Shown here piece by piece: positions 43,083 through 53,852 of a stretch of 64,000 nt of DNA. Each line of letters opens with the position of its first letter. Positions within the stretch are counted from its first letter, which is position 1. The notes beneath the pieces were generated by a model, which was not told the origin of the DNA, did no database searches, and saw only the letters and a list, made by a program, of their open reading frames with translations. The translations under genes were made by a program, and so were the position numbers. Source of the stretch: Chrysaora quinquecirrha (taxonomy: Eukaryota; Cnidaria; Scyphozoa; Semaeostomeae; Pelagiidae); assembly GCA_014526335.1 (NCBI GenBank), contig JACTAT010000298.1, positions 527,001 to 591,000 on the forward strand, given 5' to 3'.

Positions 43083-43935
43083 AAAACCACCCATAAATGT
43101 CCAATTCACCTGGAATCAGCTATTAAGTGGCAGAAAATCCTTGAAAAATCACCAGAAACTCTCATGTTCTTTGAAATTTCATTATTTCATTCTTAACTCT
43201 TGAAATTCTACTTTCGTCTTGGGACTTTTGTTGACATAAAAAGCTTTTACATCACTGGGGTGGGAAAAGCCTTTTTTGTTCACAACAGTAATGTAGTATT
43301 GCATTCGAGCGTGAAGTTGAGAAATAAGACACAATCACACGCTGGCAATAAATATACCGTTGGGAAAGGTATCCATTGTCTGGAAAGCGTGTTTCATGTT
43401 TCATTTTGATATCTCAAAATATCTACTTGTAAGAAAGACTACATCACAACTAAATCGTAGTAATGTTATCGTGAAGGCTCTGCTACGACCAAAATGTCAC
43501 CATTTGTATTTATGGTCGTGCGATAATAGTACGAAAAGAAATTCTCACGTCTCACGACTGTGCGATAGTCGCACGAAAGTTAAGATTTTGTATGGAATCC
43601 AAGCTTTTAAAAGACGCAAGTCATTGAATAAACCCCCTGAGAGGTGAACGCAAAAAATTCAATGTACGTATAGTGAAAGGAACATAATAGATGACCGCAA
43701 TCAAAACTAAAACTTGTTGAAGTCAAAATAAAATCAAACTTTTAACAAACTTTGGATTCTCAAAACATTTAGAAAAATACGGCATGCACTACCTGGGCAG
43801 AAAGGGCGTGGATCAGAAAAAGAACCAGGTTTCCAGGTGGCCCAGGAAGAGAGCCTTTCCTGTGTAATCGAACAATGGGCCACAACAAAGGGGCAACCTG
43901 ATTTGCATAACTGAATATTAGTAATAACAGATTGA

Positions 43936-45380
43936 TGTGTTGCTGATTCCTAAAATTTGCTGCGTGTTTAGTTATCCTCAACTTCCAAGAGCGATCCAAC
44001 GAAACTGTTTTCTTGATGCGTTTTTACGTGCCGAAGACACGGAGTCAGAAAATAGATGTTATGCGTTTTCCATAATTTTCTGAACTATTCTGAACTAACT
44101 AATTTCTAACTATTTACAACTATATAAAGTAAAAACAAGGAAATAAATTTACGTAAATGCAAATGAGATTCTAACGTAAAGAGGAAAAAACCGGGCTGCG
44201 TAGGATAACATTATAGGTGGAAATATGCATAAATTACGAGAAGTAGGTAATATGACGTCAATACTAGCTGGATAACAGAGATGATGCAATGACTGAATGA
44301 GGAAAGAGGAAAATTGTAGAATGAATGAGATTTGAGTAGTAAACAAAGAGAGGGCCTAAAATTGAGGTTAGATTTCACTACAAAACTATGTCTGCAAATT
44401 TGGGAATCGAGAAAATTTAGAGCAATCAGTGAATGTCTGCAAATCTCAAAAATTCGATGCAATATTCAAAGGCAAAAAATTCTATGAAAACTTGAAAACA
44501 TAAATATCTAGGACTTTTTAGTATTTCTAGAAATACTGTTTTTCAAATTTTGGCTTGTTTAGAAATAGGCGAAGATCCGTAGTTGTGAAAACAAATCATT
44601 TGATGAATCGTTGTTGTTTACTTCATTAACATTGGCATGTTGCCATTTAGCATAGCAAACATTCTTAACACCACGATCAAGGAATCTGGGCCCAGTGCTG
44701 TCTAGAAATTAAGGTGATGTGTACGGGGGATTCGAGCGAACGAAACTACGGTCAGCAACCCCACCAATATCATCATCTTCATAATCATTGACATCATCAC
44801 CATCAGATTCAGCATGTTATTATCATAATCGTCTTCGTTATTGTCATGGTCATGATCATTGTGATAATCATGGTCATCATCATCATCTTCATGGTCATGA
44901 TCATTTTGATAATCATGGTCATCATTATCATCGTCGTGTTCATGATCATTTTGATAATCATGATCATCATGATCATAATCAGTTTTGCTGCAGCTATTGT
45001 ACTGCTGGACATGGATTATTTTGTCAAATCATTGTTTCATTGTTGCAAATTCTTGCAAACACTCTTTGGTAAGCATTGTACCGCCATCCTTGCGACAGCA
45101 TTGCTATGTTTTGTAATAGGATCGATGTTGTTACATGCTTCTTTTTAACGTGTGAAGACATGGAGCCAGGAACACGACAGTTTGTGACATTATCGTAATT
45201 CAAGACTGACTAGAATTTACATTACATCACATACAACTTATATATATACACACTTACTAAAGGAATTAATTACGGAGAGAACAAAGGAACGAAAGAAAAG
45301 GAGAAAGTCCATACATTACATTAAACACAATAGAGAGGTTATAATAACTCATGCCGAGACTCATACTGTCATGCTACGTT
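43936..45380. other. intergenic stretch
   Basis: No gene was recognised. An ATCATGGTC-type microsatellite lies at about 44765-44985. Confidence 0.4.
44765..44985. repeat. compound CAT/ATGGTC microsatellite
   Basis: Higher-order repeat of ATCATGGTCATGATCATTTT-type units, each itself rich in ATCATC; at least three units of about 48 bp. Confidence 0.75.
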
Positions 45381-45381
45381 T

Positions 45382-45659
45382 TAGGAGGGGGGCTTTGGGA
45401 TTTCACGGGTTGCGGAGTTGGTCAATTTCCCCCTCGGGTTTTTCTAAAAATTTGTGCGGGTTTTTGGGTCAAGTATATTTAACGGGCAACGGTTTTGCCA
45501 TTTTCTAGCTCGAGTTTCGTGTATTGTAGTAAAAATTTGCGGGCTTTCGGGTTTTATAACCCCCAAAGGATATCAATGTGTAAAATTCTTAAAACAGTTT
45601 AAAAGAAACTAAGCTCTTCCGGGTTTTCGGGTTTTGATACCCCCGAAAGCCCCCTCCTT
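45382..45659. mobile_element. MITE-like element with G-rich ends
   Basis: AGGAGGGGGGCTTTGGG at 45382 and CCCCCGAAAGCCCCCTCCT at 45641 form inverted ends of a 278-bp stretch containing repeated CGGGTTTT words. No clear target-site duplication. Confidence 0.45.
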
Positions 45660-45849
45660 TTTGTCGTTCCAAAACGAAAACCTGGCGCTGGCTTCGGATC
45701 GGCTCGGCAATTAGGTGACCAGCAAGCAACTTTGGGAATGGCGGCCTACCGATGCTCTAGAAGTCGTTAGAAAATTGAGCTGCTCTGGTCATTATATCTA
45801 TTAAAGAGGACCCCAAGTGGTTCTGCGTGATGCGGTATTGGACCATTTA

Positions 45850-46053
45850 TCATGCGTAATATCGTTAAACGAAAAATTTCTGCGCGAGAATGCGTGAAAT
45901 GCTTTGGTGCGGCTCGTGAATTCGTGATTTACTATATTGGCCACATAATTGAGAGGTTGCTTGAATGCAGGAATGCCTTTTTATCCATCTTAGGTGTACC
46001 TCGGGGATCGGTCTTGGGACCCCTTTTGTTCAATATATACCTGAATGACTTAT
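45850..46053 (+). pseudogene. LINE reverse transcriptase, left half of a split copy
   Basis: It encodes GVPRGSVLGPLLFNIYLNDL, the conserved PQGS box of LINE reverse transcriptases. It breaks off exactly at TGAATGACTTAT (46042-46053), which recurs at 63762-63773 where the same protein resumes with the YADD box. Upstream similarity fades by about 45850. Confidence 0.8.
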
Positions 46054-46357
46054 AGTGAACTGGACATATGCTGACACATGATATATATTCATCATAAGTG
46101 GGCTACCACAACTGTTATAATTTCCTTGACGGAGATTCGAACCAGTGACCTTCTGGACGACAAGCCAGTTGACTGCTCCACTGAACTAAACAGTGCAATG
46201 AAGTAGCCAGCCCAACTCGAGGTAATTCTAGCCACAGGTCTCCTCCACAGCCAAGGTGTTACTTTGTGTTTCGGCTTAAAGCTTTCATCAGAGCATAGAA
46301 CATATAGTGAACTGGACATATGCTGACACACGATATATATTCATCAAAATTGGGCTA
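46054..46357 (-). mobile_element. tandem 252-bp tRNA-like SINE/retrozyme-like unit, with second unit begun
   Basis: AGTGAACTGGACATATGCTG recurs 252 bp later (46055 and 46307), marking one full unit and the start of a second, which continues at 60864-60910 beyond the 14.5-kb insertion. On the - strand a unit holds a tRNA-like region with A box TAGTTCAGTGG and B box GGTTCGAATCT at correct spacing (46124-46193), and a hammerhead-like core CTGATGA...CGAAAC (46268-46291). It entered the LINE at TGAATGACTTAT with a 12-bp duplication. Confidence 0.7.
46124..46193 (-). ncRNA. tRNA-derived region of the SINE-like unit
   Basis: A box TAGTTCAGTGG and B box GGTTCGAATCT are 45 bases apart start to start. 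The D stem GTTC/GAGC pairs, and the anticodon arm CTGG/CCAG encloses GTC, as in tRNA-Asp. The D loop is shortened, so it is tRNA-derived and not a functional tRNA. Confidence 0.55.
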
Positions 46358-46712
46358 GGATGTTCGATATCCACGGCCCCGGCCCTCGGGGCCCTCATTT
46401 TGAGCCCCAGGGCCCTCAGGGCCCTTATATTTTTAGTGATATTTCAGGTCAAGGTCTCCATATTTCGTTGAAACAAAGAAAAGTAGACGTTTTGATGGTG
46501 AAACCGAGCAGAAGGGCCATTTTATATTCCTAGAATTCGCATCAAAGTTCATTTTTTATGAGAAAATGTTCATAAGAAACCTTGATCTATGTAAAATGTG
46601 TCTACAATCCTCGCCAAAAATGCTCGGACACTTAGATCTCTGTATCAAAATAATTAAGAGTCGGTGATATTGAAAGAGGGGCATTTAACTGTTTAAAAAA
46701 GCGTACAAGATT

Positions 46713-46828
46713 CCTGCTGAAAAAAGGATTTTCCAAGAAATCAATAAAATTTACGGCAGGGTGTGTTTGATAAGGAGTGAATTGCCCCTCGATATCTGGG
46801 ATACTCAAAATCCATTTCTTACTCGAGT
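46713..46828. other. TIR-element internal sequence
   Basis: A short stretch between the left inverted repeat and the Penelope copy; nothing recognised. Confidence 0.35.
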
Positions 46829-47556
46829 AAATATATAATAAAACAGTGAAGCAGTAACGCTGCAAAGCGACGAGAAGACGAAGCAAGAAAGACGAATTCT
46901 TTAAATGCTAATATTTCGCCCCGGCATTCAGGGCTTCGTCAGAGTAATAAACGAATCAAAATATTATACAGAAATTCAAATTTGGTGGTTGATGGTGATT
47001 GGTGGAGCTCAGTGGGTGGTGTGTAGGTGACATGATAGTGGACGTAGTTGCAGGGTAAAATGAAATGAGGTGGACAGAAAAGCACAAGATGAGATGAAAT
47101 TTGAAGGAGAATATGAAATAGATGTGAACTGGTTTTGGACACAGAGTATGTTATGAACATGAGTAATTAATTATGATTGATATAGTTAGCTGTTAAGAAA
47201 AATAAATAAAAAAGACTGGGTTAGCGGTCTGTAGTTCTGTTAAGTCCGTTAGGGGCAAGAGCGTTAACCAAGCCAATGAAGTATTGTTCTTTGGCCCGTC
47301 TAACACTCTCTCGTTTGTCATGTATTTGTAGAAAAGGCGTAACTTGTAAATCGTCTAATTTGTGTCCAGGCTGACAGAAGTGTTCTGCCACCCCGGATTT
47401 GTCATGTCTTTTGTTTATAACATCTCGTCTGTGTTCGTTAAATCTGTCTCGTAACCGTTTTCCCGTTTGCCCATGTACTGGCAGTTTTTGGTCCCGTTCT
47501 GTAAGCATCGCTTGCACTGTAGCATGTAGATGACGTTAGTGGTATTGCAGTCAAGT
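46829..47556 (-). pseudogene. Penelope-like 3' copy in inverted, head-to-head orientation
   Basis: The reverse complement is almost identical to 54113-54840. It carries the GIY-YIG endonuclease C terminus (KRLRDRFNEHRRDVINKRHD, AEHFCQPGHKLDDL, EQYFIGLVNAL) ending at 47221, plus the 3' tail. A small deletion at the YIGQTG box is present. It abuts the + strand copy at 47557, a head-to-head arrangement known for Penelope elements. Confidence 0.85.
46914..46942 (-). ncRNA. hammerhead-like motif, inverted Penelope copy
   Basis: On the - strand, CTGACGA is followed by one A, a GCCC/GGGC stem and GAAA. This copy keeps the CGAAA that the + copy has mutated. A full fold with stems I and III was not demonstrated. 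Confidence 0.5.
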
Positions 47557-47572
47557 CTCAGGTACTGTCGTT

Positions 47573-48760
47573 ATGGACAGAGACTATTACATAAACGAAT
47601 GCAAACGACAACTTAATGACACGACATTCTACGAAAAACATGACAAGGACATCACCAATAAGGTCACTAAAACAGTCAAACAATATCTTGAGCAGTTGAA
47701 ACGCGACGGACGGATAGACAAAGACACATTTACATATCTTACACACAACGATCCTAGATGCTCAAAATTTTACATCCTACCTAAAATACACAAAAACAGA
47801 CCGATTGTCTCCGCCAACGGCCACCCAACTGAACGTATTTCAGAATACGTCAGTAACATACTCAACCCTCTCATATATAAACTACCTTCCTTTCTTAAAG
47901 ATACCACCCATTTCCTTAACAAACTTGCCAACGTCGGTAACCTTCCTGATAACTCTCTTCTTGTCACTCTTGATGTATCATCTCTGTACACTAACACACC
48001 ACACTCTGAAGGCATCGAGGCTGCCAGGGGTTACCTCAATAAACGTACCAAACAAACACCACCTACTGAAACCGTATGCGACCTCCTAACAATTATGTTA
48101 AAAAACAATAATTTTGAGTTTGACGGACAATTTTATCTAAAGACACACGGAACCGCTAGGGCACAAGAATGGCACCTCCACATGCTAATTTGTTTATTGG
48201 GGCGTTTGAATCTAACGCCCTAGAGAACGCACCATACAAACCTCTTGTGTGGTGGCGGTTCATCAACGAAATTTTTATTATTTGGACACATGGGCAAGAC
48301 AAACTCAAAGAATTCATTCAAACACTCAACAACAAACACCAAGCCATAAAATTCACAAGCGAAATCTCGACCACATCCATAAACTTCCTAGATGTCACTG
48401 TCAACCTAAATCAAGATAACAGCATCTCTACTGACCTCTATATCAAACCAACTGACACACACCAGTACCTCCTTAACACTTCAGCACACCCTAAACACAC
48501 TAAACAATCCATCCCATACAGTCTTGCCCTGTGACTGAGACGTATTTTGTTCTGACGAAAATACATTCAAGAGACGAACTGACGAACTACTGACATACCT
48601 TACGAACAGAGGCTACAGACGGAAACACGTTAAACATGAAATACAGAAAGCTCCCAAGACTTCACGAATGGGCAGTCTCAAAACAGTACAGAAACAACAC
48701 AATGACAGGACACCATTTGTGGTCACATAACACCTAGCCTACCACAACTGGGTCACATAC
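47573..48760 (+). pseudogene. Penelope-like reverse transcriptase, frameshifted
   Basis: It begins VVMDRDYYINE, then FYILPKIHKNRPIVSANG (the PKxHK signature of Penelope RTs) and LLVTLDVSSLYTN. A one-base loss near 48160 shifts the frame inside the conserved block after HGTA. The next frame carries MAPPHANLFIG and RFINEIFIIW, where the family's two catalytic Asp residues are replaced by Asn and Glu. Further shifts occur near 48540. Both the frame and the active site are lost. Confidence 0.85.
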
Positions 48761-49262
48761 CAGTGGCGGAAATTGTGGGGGGGCTGGGGGGCGCAAGCCC
48801 CCCCACCTTTGATTTTGTCGGAAAAATTTAGCATTTGTCGGAAATTTTCGGATACCAATTCTGAAGGCAATCTAATTAAAGTCTAACGTTTTTGGGGGTA
48901 ATCATTGTTTGAGAACCAAAGAAGCTACAAGAATTGTAGCTACACAAGAATTTTTTTGAATTTGAAAGGGAGAAAATCCCTAGATGCAGCAACGTGAGCG
49001 AGTGATTACAGTTGCTCTAGTGTCCTGAGCGTGCAGGTCAAGAAATTGTTAATTTCCACTCTATTATCCCTCCTTTCCTTTCCTTAGTCACTTTGTAATG
49101 TAAACATTAATCATAATTTTGGTGGAAAATGTAAACCACAAATTTTAGAAATCACTAAAGTATCATATTACAAGATTACACATGTGAGTTCTGCTATATG
49201 TAAATCGAGATGTTTTAGGCCTTTTCGTTTTCAGTCAACTTTAAGACTTATTCGCCTGTCAG

Positions 49263-49421
49263 ATGCCTCCGAAACGTAAAAAAATTGAATGCTTGGAGTG
49301 CCGCCGTACTTTCGATAGTGACCACAGGAAAAGACACAACGAACGACACCATAAAAACTTATTAAAAGAGCGGAAGAGTATCAGGTTCAAGATTGCTGGA
49401 GCTCCTGCCAATCCTTTCGAG
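49263..49421 (+). CDS. hAT transposase, probable first exon (zinc finger)
   Basis: From ATG 49263, 53 codons include CLECRRTFDSDHRKRHNERHH, here a C-x2-C-x-n-H-x-n-H cluster (CLEC ... HRKRH, HERHH region) typical of a small DNA-binding finger. A GAG|GTTTGT donor follows. It is linked to the transposase by position and phase 0; transcript evidence would be needed to confirm splicing. Confidence 0.5.
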
Positions 49422-49969
49422 GTTTGTAATAATTTTATTTTATTTCATCAATACACACAGCCTTGATTTTTGTTCTGCTGATGTAAGTAAACGAAATGCT
49501 AAATGCTCAATGGCAATCAGTATGCTACATACATATATGTGATGTGATGTCATAATTTGGCGTCCGTCATTGTGTGAAAATTTAAAAAAATGTATGAAAG
49601 AAATCTAGCTATGCTAAAGCCCACTAGTAAAGGTTTCTTAATTTTAGGGCATTTTGTGACACAACACATTTTACTAGTAATTGTTTTTGAAAAGTTTCTT
49701 AGAGGTTTAGGCTTCTTGTTTGCCTACTTGAAAAAATGCACATGTGGCTATCGCGACCCGTGGTCAGAGAGAAAGGGGGGAAATGGACAGAAAGAGAGAA
49801 ATCCATGATGCAAAAAACTGAAGATTAGAGAGAACTTTATAATGGTATTTGTCCATGGTTGTCAAGATTGCCATGAAATCGTAAAATCCCTTATTTAGAT
49901 AAGATTATCTCATTAATCGCCGGTGGTATGCAAAAAGCTATATAAGTTAATTTGTACTTTTACATTAAG

Positions 49970-50158
49970 GTAAGTAACTTTACACTGAAAGATGGCAAAG
50001 ATACCAATGTCGAGAAAAAAAGCCAACCAGATCCAGGTACAGAAACTCCCACCTCCAGCTGCTCAGCAGAAAAAATTACAGAGGAAAAGTCAGATAACGA
50101 TTCACGTCAACAAACGGTTGCAAAGGAAAAGCAAGGAAAGAAAGAATCACCAGTACCG
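49970..50158 (+). CDS. hAT transposase, probable linker exon
   Basis: Sixty-three codons between an ACATTAAG acceptor and a CCG|GTAATT donor encode a charged, Ser/Thr/Lys-rich linker (TPTSSCSAEKITEEKSD). Phase 0 on both sides matches the preceding exon. No domain. The same region could be untranslated. Confidence 0.4.
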
Positions 50159-50789
50159 GTAATTTATTATTTTATATTTTCATTCACATTGCCTTAAGAC
50201 AGATTTTTAGAAATGCATGGCTAGAAAAACTACATCGAGATTATTATCATATAGGGGCTAGAAAGAAGAATGGCAACGAATGATTGGGGAGAGAGGGGCA
50301 GGATTCTTGTTTTGTTTGTGCTTCTCGTTTTTTCGATACAAAAATGATTTCAGTATGTACCAATCTACGTGATCAATTGATTGACCTCCTTTCAGACTTT
50401 TTTCTCGAGATTTGAGGAGCCACAAAGTAAAAAAATGAGAACTTACATTGAATCAAATCTATGCCTCATTATGAAATTTTCTTTCTATCATAATTTGAAG
50501 GATTGTTATAATGTTCGGTCGATATATCCAAAATCAAATATATGGTATGGTTTGTCGATGTAAAGTTTTCATAAGAACATTTACTTTCAAATTTAAAAAA
50601 ATTAAACTTCACGATTTTCCAACATACTTCTTTGAAAAATCTAGTTATTGCCCAAAAGACGAAGAAAACAAGTCATGGTTTTATAAGGGAATACTTGAGC
50701 AAGGTAGTTTCCTTGGCATTCTCATAATTTTGAAACAATGTGGAATTTCTCATATGCTCATATGATATGATATTTTTTACCATTTTTAG

Positions 50790-53172
50790 GACCGCAGTTC
50801 GCGAGAGGAAATGTATTCGAAAGTCAACATGAAAGAAAAGTTTCCGACCGATCCAGCTTTATTTGAATACTGCGACCTGAAAAGGGATGAGCAATTACGA
50901 AATGAGCTATGTCGCCTCGGGCCTTGTCAGCCGCGAAAGCACGAACTAAAATCAACCGATGGACCAGGAAGATCGTTCCAAGAACATTGGTATTATAACA
51001 CCAAGAGAAATGAGGAAAAAACCGCTGCAAACAAGCGAGATTGGCTCATCTACTCGCCACGGCGCAAGCGCATGTTTTGCTTTTGGTGCATTCTATTTAT
51101 ACCTGAAACAACGCCTCTTTATGAAAACAACTGGACTGAAGTTGGCGTCTGCAACTGGAAAAAAAGCTCTTGAAAAAATTCGAGAGCACGAAAACACTGA
51201 TATGCATTTATTGGCAGCCTTCAAATATTCACTATTGGTATCTGGAGAAAACATCAAGGAGTGCCTTTCCAGAAATGCGCAGATTACAAGCTTAAATCGG
51301 AAAAGGAAAATAGAAGACAATCGAAAATCGTTGACTGTTCTTCTGCAACTATCTTGCACCCTTGCTTGCCAAAATATCGCCTTCAGAGGTCACGACGAAA
51401 GTCAGTCATCAAGTAATAGGGGCAATTTCAAGGAACTCGCATCATTAATTGCAAAATTTGATCTGGTCTTGGCAAAGCAGCTTAAGGAAAATCCTCGATA
51501 TGCCAACTATCTAAGCCCAGCTGCTCAGAATGAAATGATCTATAGTCTTGCAGAAGTTCTTCGAAGAGAGATAATAGAGGAAATAAAAGCAGCAGGAGTT
51601 TATTCAATTCTTATCGATGAAACTGCAGACATTTCAAAGAAAGAGCAAGTAAGTCTCATTTTTAGATATGCCATATATGGTGACATATACGAAACATTTC
51701 TGTTATTTAAAGATGTAGCCTCAACAACTGGCGAATCATTGTTTGAAATGCTAAAAGTAGCCTTAGAATCTTATGGTTTTGACATCCATAACATAAGAGG
51801 AATCGGAACAGATGGAGCTGCCAACATGCAGGGACAATATAAGGGACTGAAGGCAAGAGTTTCCAAGATAAACCCCTATGCAAAGAGCGTACATTGTGCT
51901 TGTCATGCTCTCAATCTCGTACTAGTCCAAGCATTACAAAGTAACGTGAAAATCAAAGTCTTTTTTGCAAATTTAGAAGAACTGTACAAGTTCATTGAAG
52001 CTAGCCCTAAACGTCACGAGTGTTTTCAGCAAGTCCAGAAGGCGGTTGGTTCAGAAAAGGCACGCACGCTGAAGCGTCATTCATACACTCGATGGGAGTC
52101 GCATAGCCAAGTTGTAAAAGAAGTCAAAGCAAACTATCCCGCTGTCATTGCAATGCTGGAACGTGTGTTAGAAGAAGAAACTGAAGGAGATACCGTCAGT
52201 AAAGCGAGTGGGCTCCTTACATTCTGTAGAAAATTTGAGTCTGTTTTGATGACGATTGTTTTCGATGGCATCCTTCATACAACAAACATCTTGAACAAGA
52301 CACTTCAAGGAAACGATATCGATCTCAGCGAAGCATATCTTCTAATCGACGCATGTCTTGAAAATTTAAGAGCGATGCGCAATGAGACAAAGCTTGAAGC
52401 ATTTTTAGAGATGGCAAAAGAACTAGCTCGCAAGGCTGATGCTGAAGCCGAATTTCAAGATAGGAGACCTCAGAGAAGAAAGCGAAATTTCGATGAAATG
52501 TCTTCAGATGAAGTACCAGCCGACCCAAAACAGCTGTTTAAAACAGATGTTTTTTTCTATTCTCTGGATATGATAGAGCAGCAAATGGTTGACCGTTTTA
52601 GTAGTCACCGGAGTCTACTAAAGGCCTTTCAATGCTTAACACCAGAAAGTTTACTAAAACGACAACCGGAGGAGAACCTACAGTGCCTTAAAAATCTCCT
52701 TCAAGAATTTGGTGAAAATGGCTCTGGTGATATTCAGGGAGATGTACTCAGGGAGTATTCATTGTTTCAGACCAGATACAAAGAGAGTAACGGGATAGAG
52801 ATTTCTATGAAGAAGCGCATCGCTGAGAAGAAAAAAGGCAGAAGAGTCTTTAAAATCAAAGAAACAATATCCCAATGTGAAAGCGCAAAACATATTTTTA
52901 AATTTCTGCACCAATCGAAGCTCTGTAAAGTTTTTCCAAACTTGTATAAGCTGTACCAAGTCTTCTTAACCATACCAGTTACAAGTGCAGAAGCAGAGCG
53001 TGCTTTCTCAAAGCTCAAGATAATCAAATCTTATCAAAGATCAACAATGAATCAGCAACGTACATCAGATTTGGCCATCATCTCAATTGAGCGACAAAGA
53101 CCCATTGACTATGGTCTCGCACTTGATGTTTTCGCCTCTTTAAAGCATAGAAGGAAAGAATTTTCAGTTTAA
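50790..53172 (+). CDS. hAT transposase (TTF-finger, ZMYM1-like), one frameshift
   Basis: After a TTTTTAG acceptor, the first frame encodes a TTF-type zinc finger (GPCQP, FQEHWY, DWLIYSPRRKRMFCFWC, NW). At the A7 run 51158-51164 the frame shifts by one; six A residues would keep it open. The main frame (ATG 50959, 737 codons) has the RNase H-like core: ILIDETADIS (Asp 220), GIGTDGAANM (Asp 285), HCACHALNLVL and, after the helical insertion, TSAEAERAFSKLK (acidic residue near 680) in the C-terminal dimerisation domain. No other stop interrupts about 780 codons. It would cut and rejoin the element ends. Confidence 0.85.
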
Positions 53173-53589
53173 ATAACTTTGTCGTTGAACTCTTTCGTTC
53201 AGCTTCTTTATAATATTTGTAATCACATGTTTTGTTCATCATTCATCAATATTTCAGAAGTAATTAGTACGTCTAAAAGAATCGATCCAATTTTACAAGG
53301 ACGCCGATGCGCAAAATAAAGGGGACAAAACGAATCGTGCTGATGCTAACATATTATTTAATATATAAATAAAGTATATACTGGGTATCCAAAACGAATC
53401 CCTGCTGCTATCAAAACCATGAACATAATGTTGTTCTTGTTAAGTTTGACAAGCTTTCGAGTTCATGATATTGTAGAGACAGTGCAGAATTAAAATTGCT
53501 TTGGACTTCTTCTTTGCTCTTAATTGAACCTGGTTGGTTTATCAAATAAGAGCAAACAAGAAGATATTTCATGAATGAGAATTGGCAGA

Positions 53590-53830
53590 ATCCTAAGCCA
53601 TTTTAAGACCTCCTAGATGGCAAAATCTCATGAGCTTCCGGGGGCTCCGCCCCCTGAACCCCTGCCAGGGCTCTGCCCTGCACCCGCTGGGGGGCTTACA
53701 GCACCACACAAACCCCCAGTTGTTAGGGCAATGACCTGCGGTCATTGCGAGCGTGCCTACGGCACGCAACATATGTTTCTCATTTTTTGTCGGAAAAATC
53801 CAAAATAGGGCCCCCCCACTCAAAAACATG
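53590..53830. other. hAT right subterminal GC-rich palindromes
   Basis: GGGGGCTCCGCCCCCTG, CAGGGCTCTGCCCTG, AATGACCTGCGGTCATT and CGTGCCTACGGCACG are consecutive near-palindromes inside the right end, plausible transposase or host-factor binding sites. Confidence 0.5.
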
Positions 53831-53852
53831 AATTTCCGCCACTGTCACATAC

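Larger units (their letters stand above)
36719..43935. repeat. giant 7.2-kb imperfect palindrome
   Basis: Bases 36719-39005 and 40385-43935 are extended reverse complements, recognisable along their whole length: TATGCAAATNAGGTTGCCCC ends the two arms, and the inner parts pair likewise. They surround a 1.38-kb spacer. The right arm is longer because of a 1.26-kb insertion at 41825-43082. Arms are diverged by small substitutions and indels, so this is not a simple assembly mirror. No flanking duplication was found. Confidence 0.85.
48761..53844 (+). mobile_element. complete hAT transposon, 5.08 kb, with TIRs and 8-bp TSD
   Basis: The ends are perfect 14-bp inverted repeats, CAGTGGCGGAAATT at 48761 and AATTTCCGCCACTG ending at 53844. 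Both sides carry the 8-bp duplication TCACATAC (48753-48760 and 53845-53852), the hallmark of hAT insertion. Subterminal GC-rich palindromes lie at both ends (GGGGGGCTGGGG...AAGCCCCCC at the left, GGGGGCTCCGCCCCC at the right). It encodes a transposase whose main frame is open throughout. It is the best-preserved element in the window. Confidence 0.95.

Noticed and set aside
44788..45148. His-rich and Met/Ile-rich frames
   Set aside because: Translations of the CAT/ATGGTC microsatellite.
46939..47160. 73-codon frame on - strand, repeated at 54509
   Set aside because: It lies in the Penelope 3' tail and is duplicated only because the tail is; no protein family recognised.
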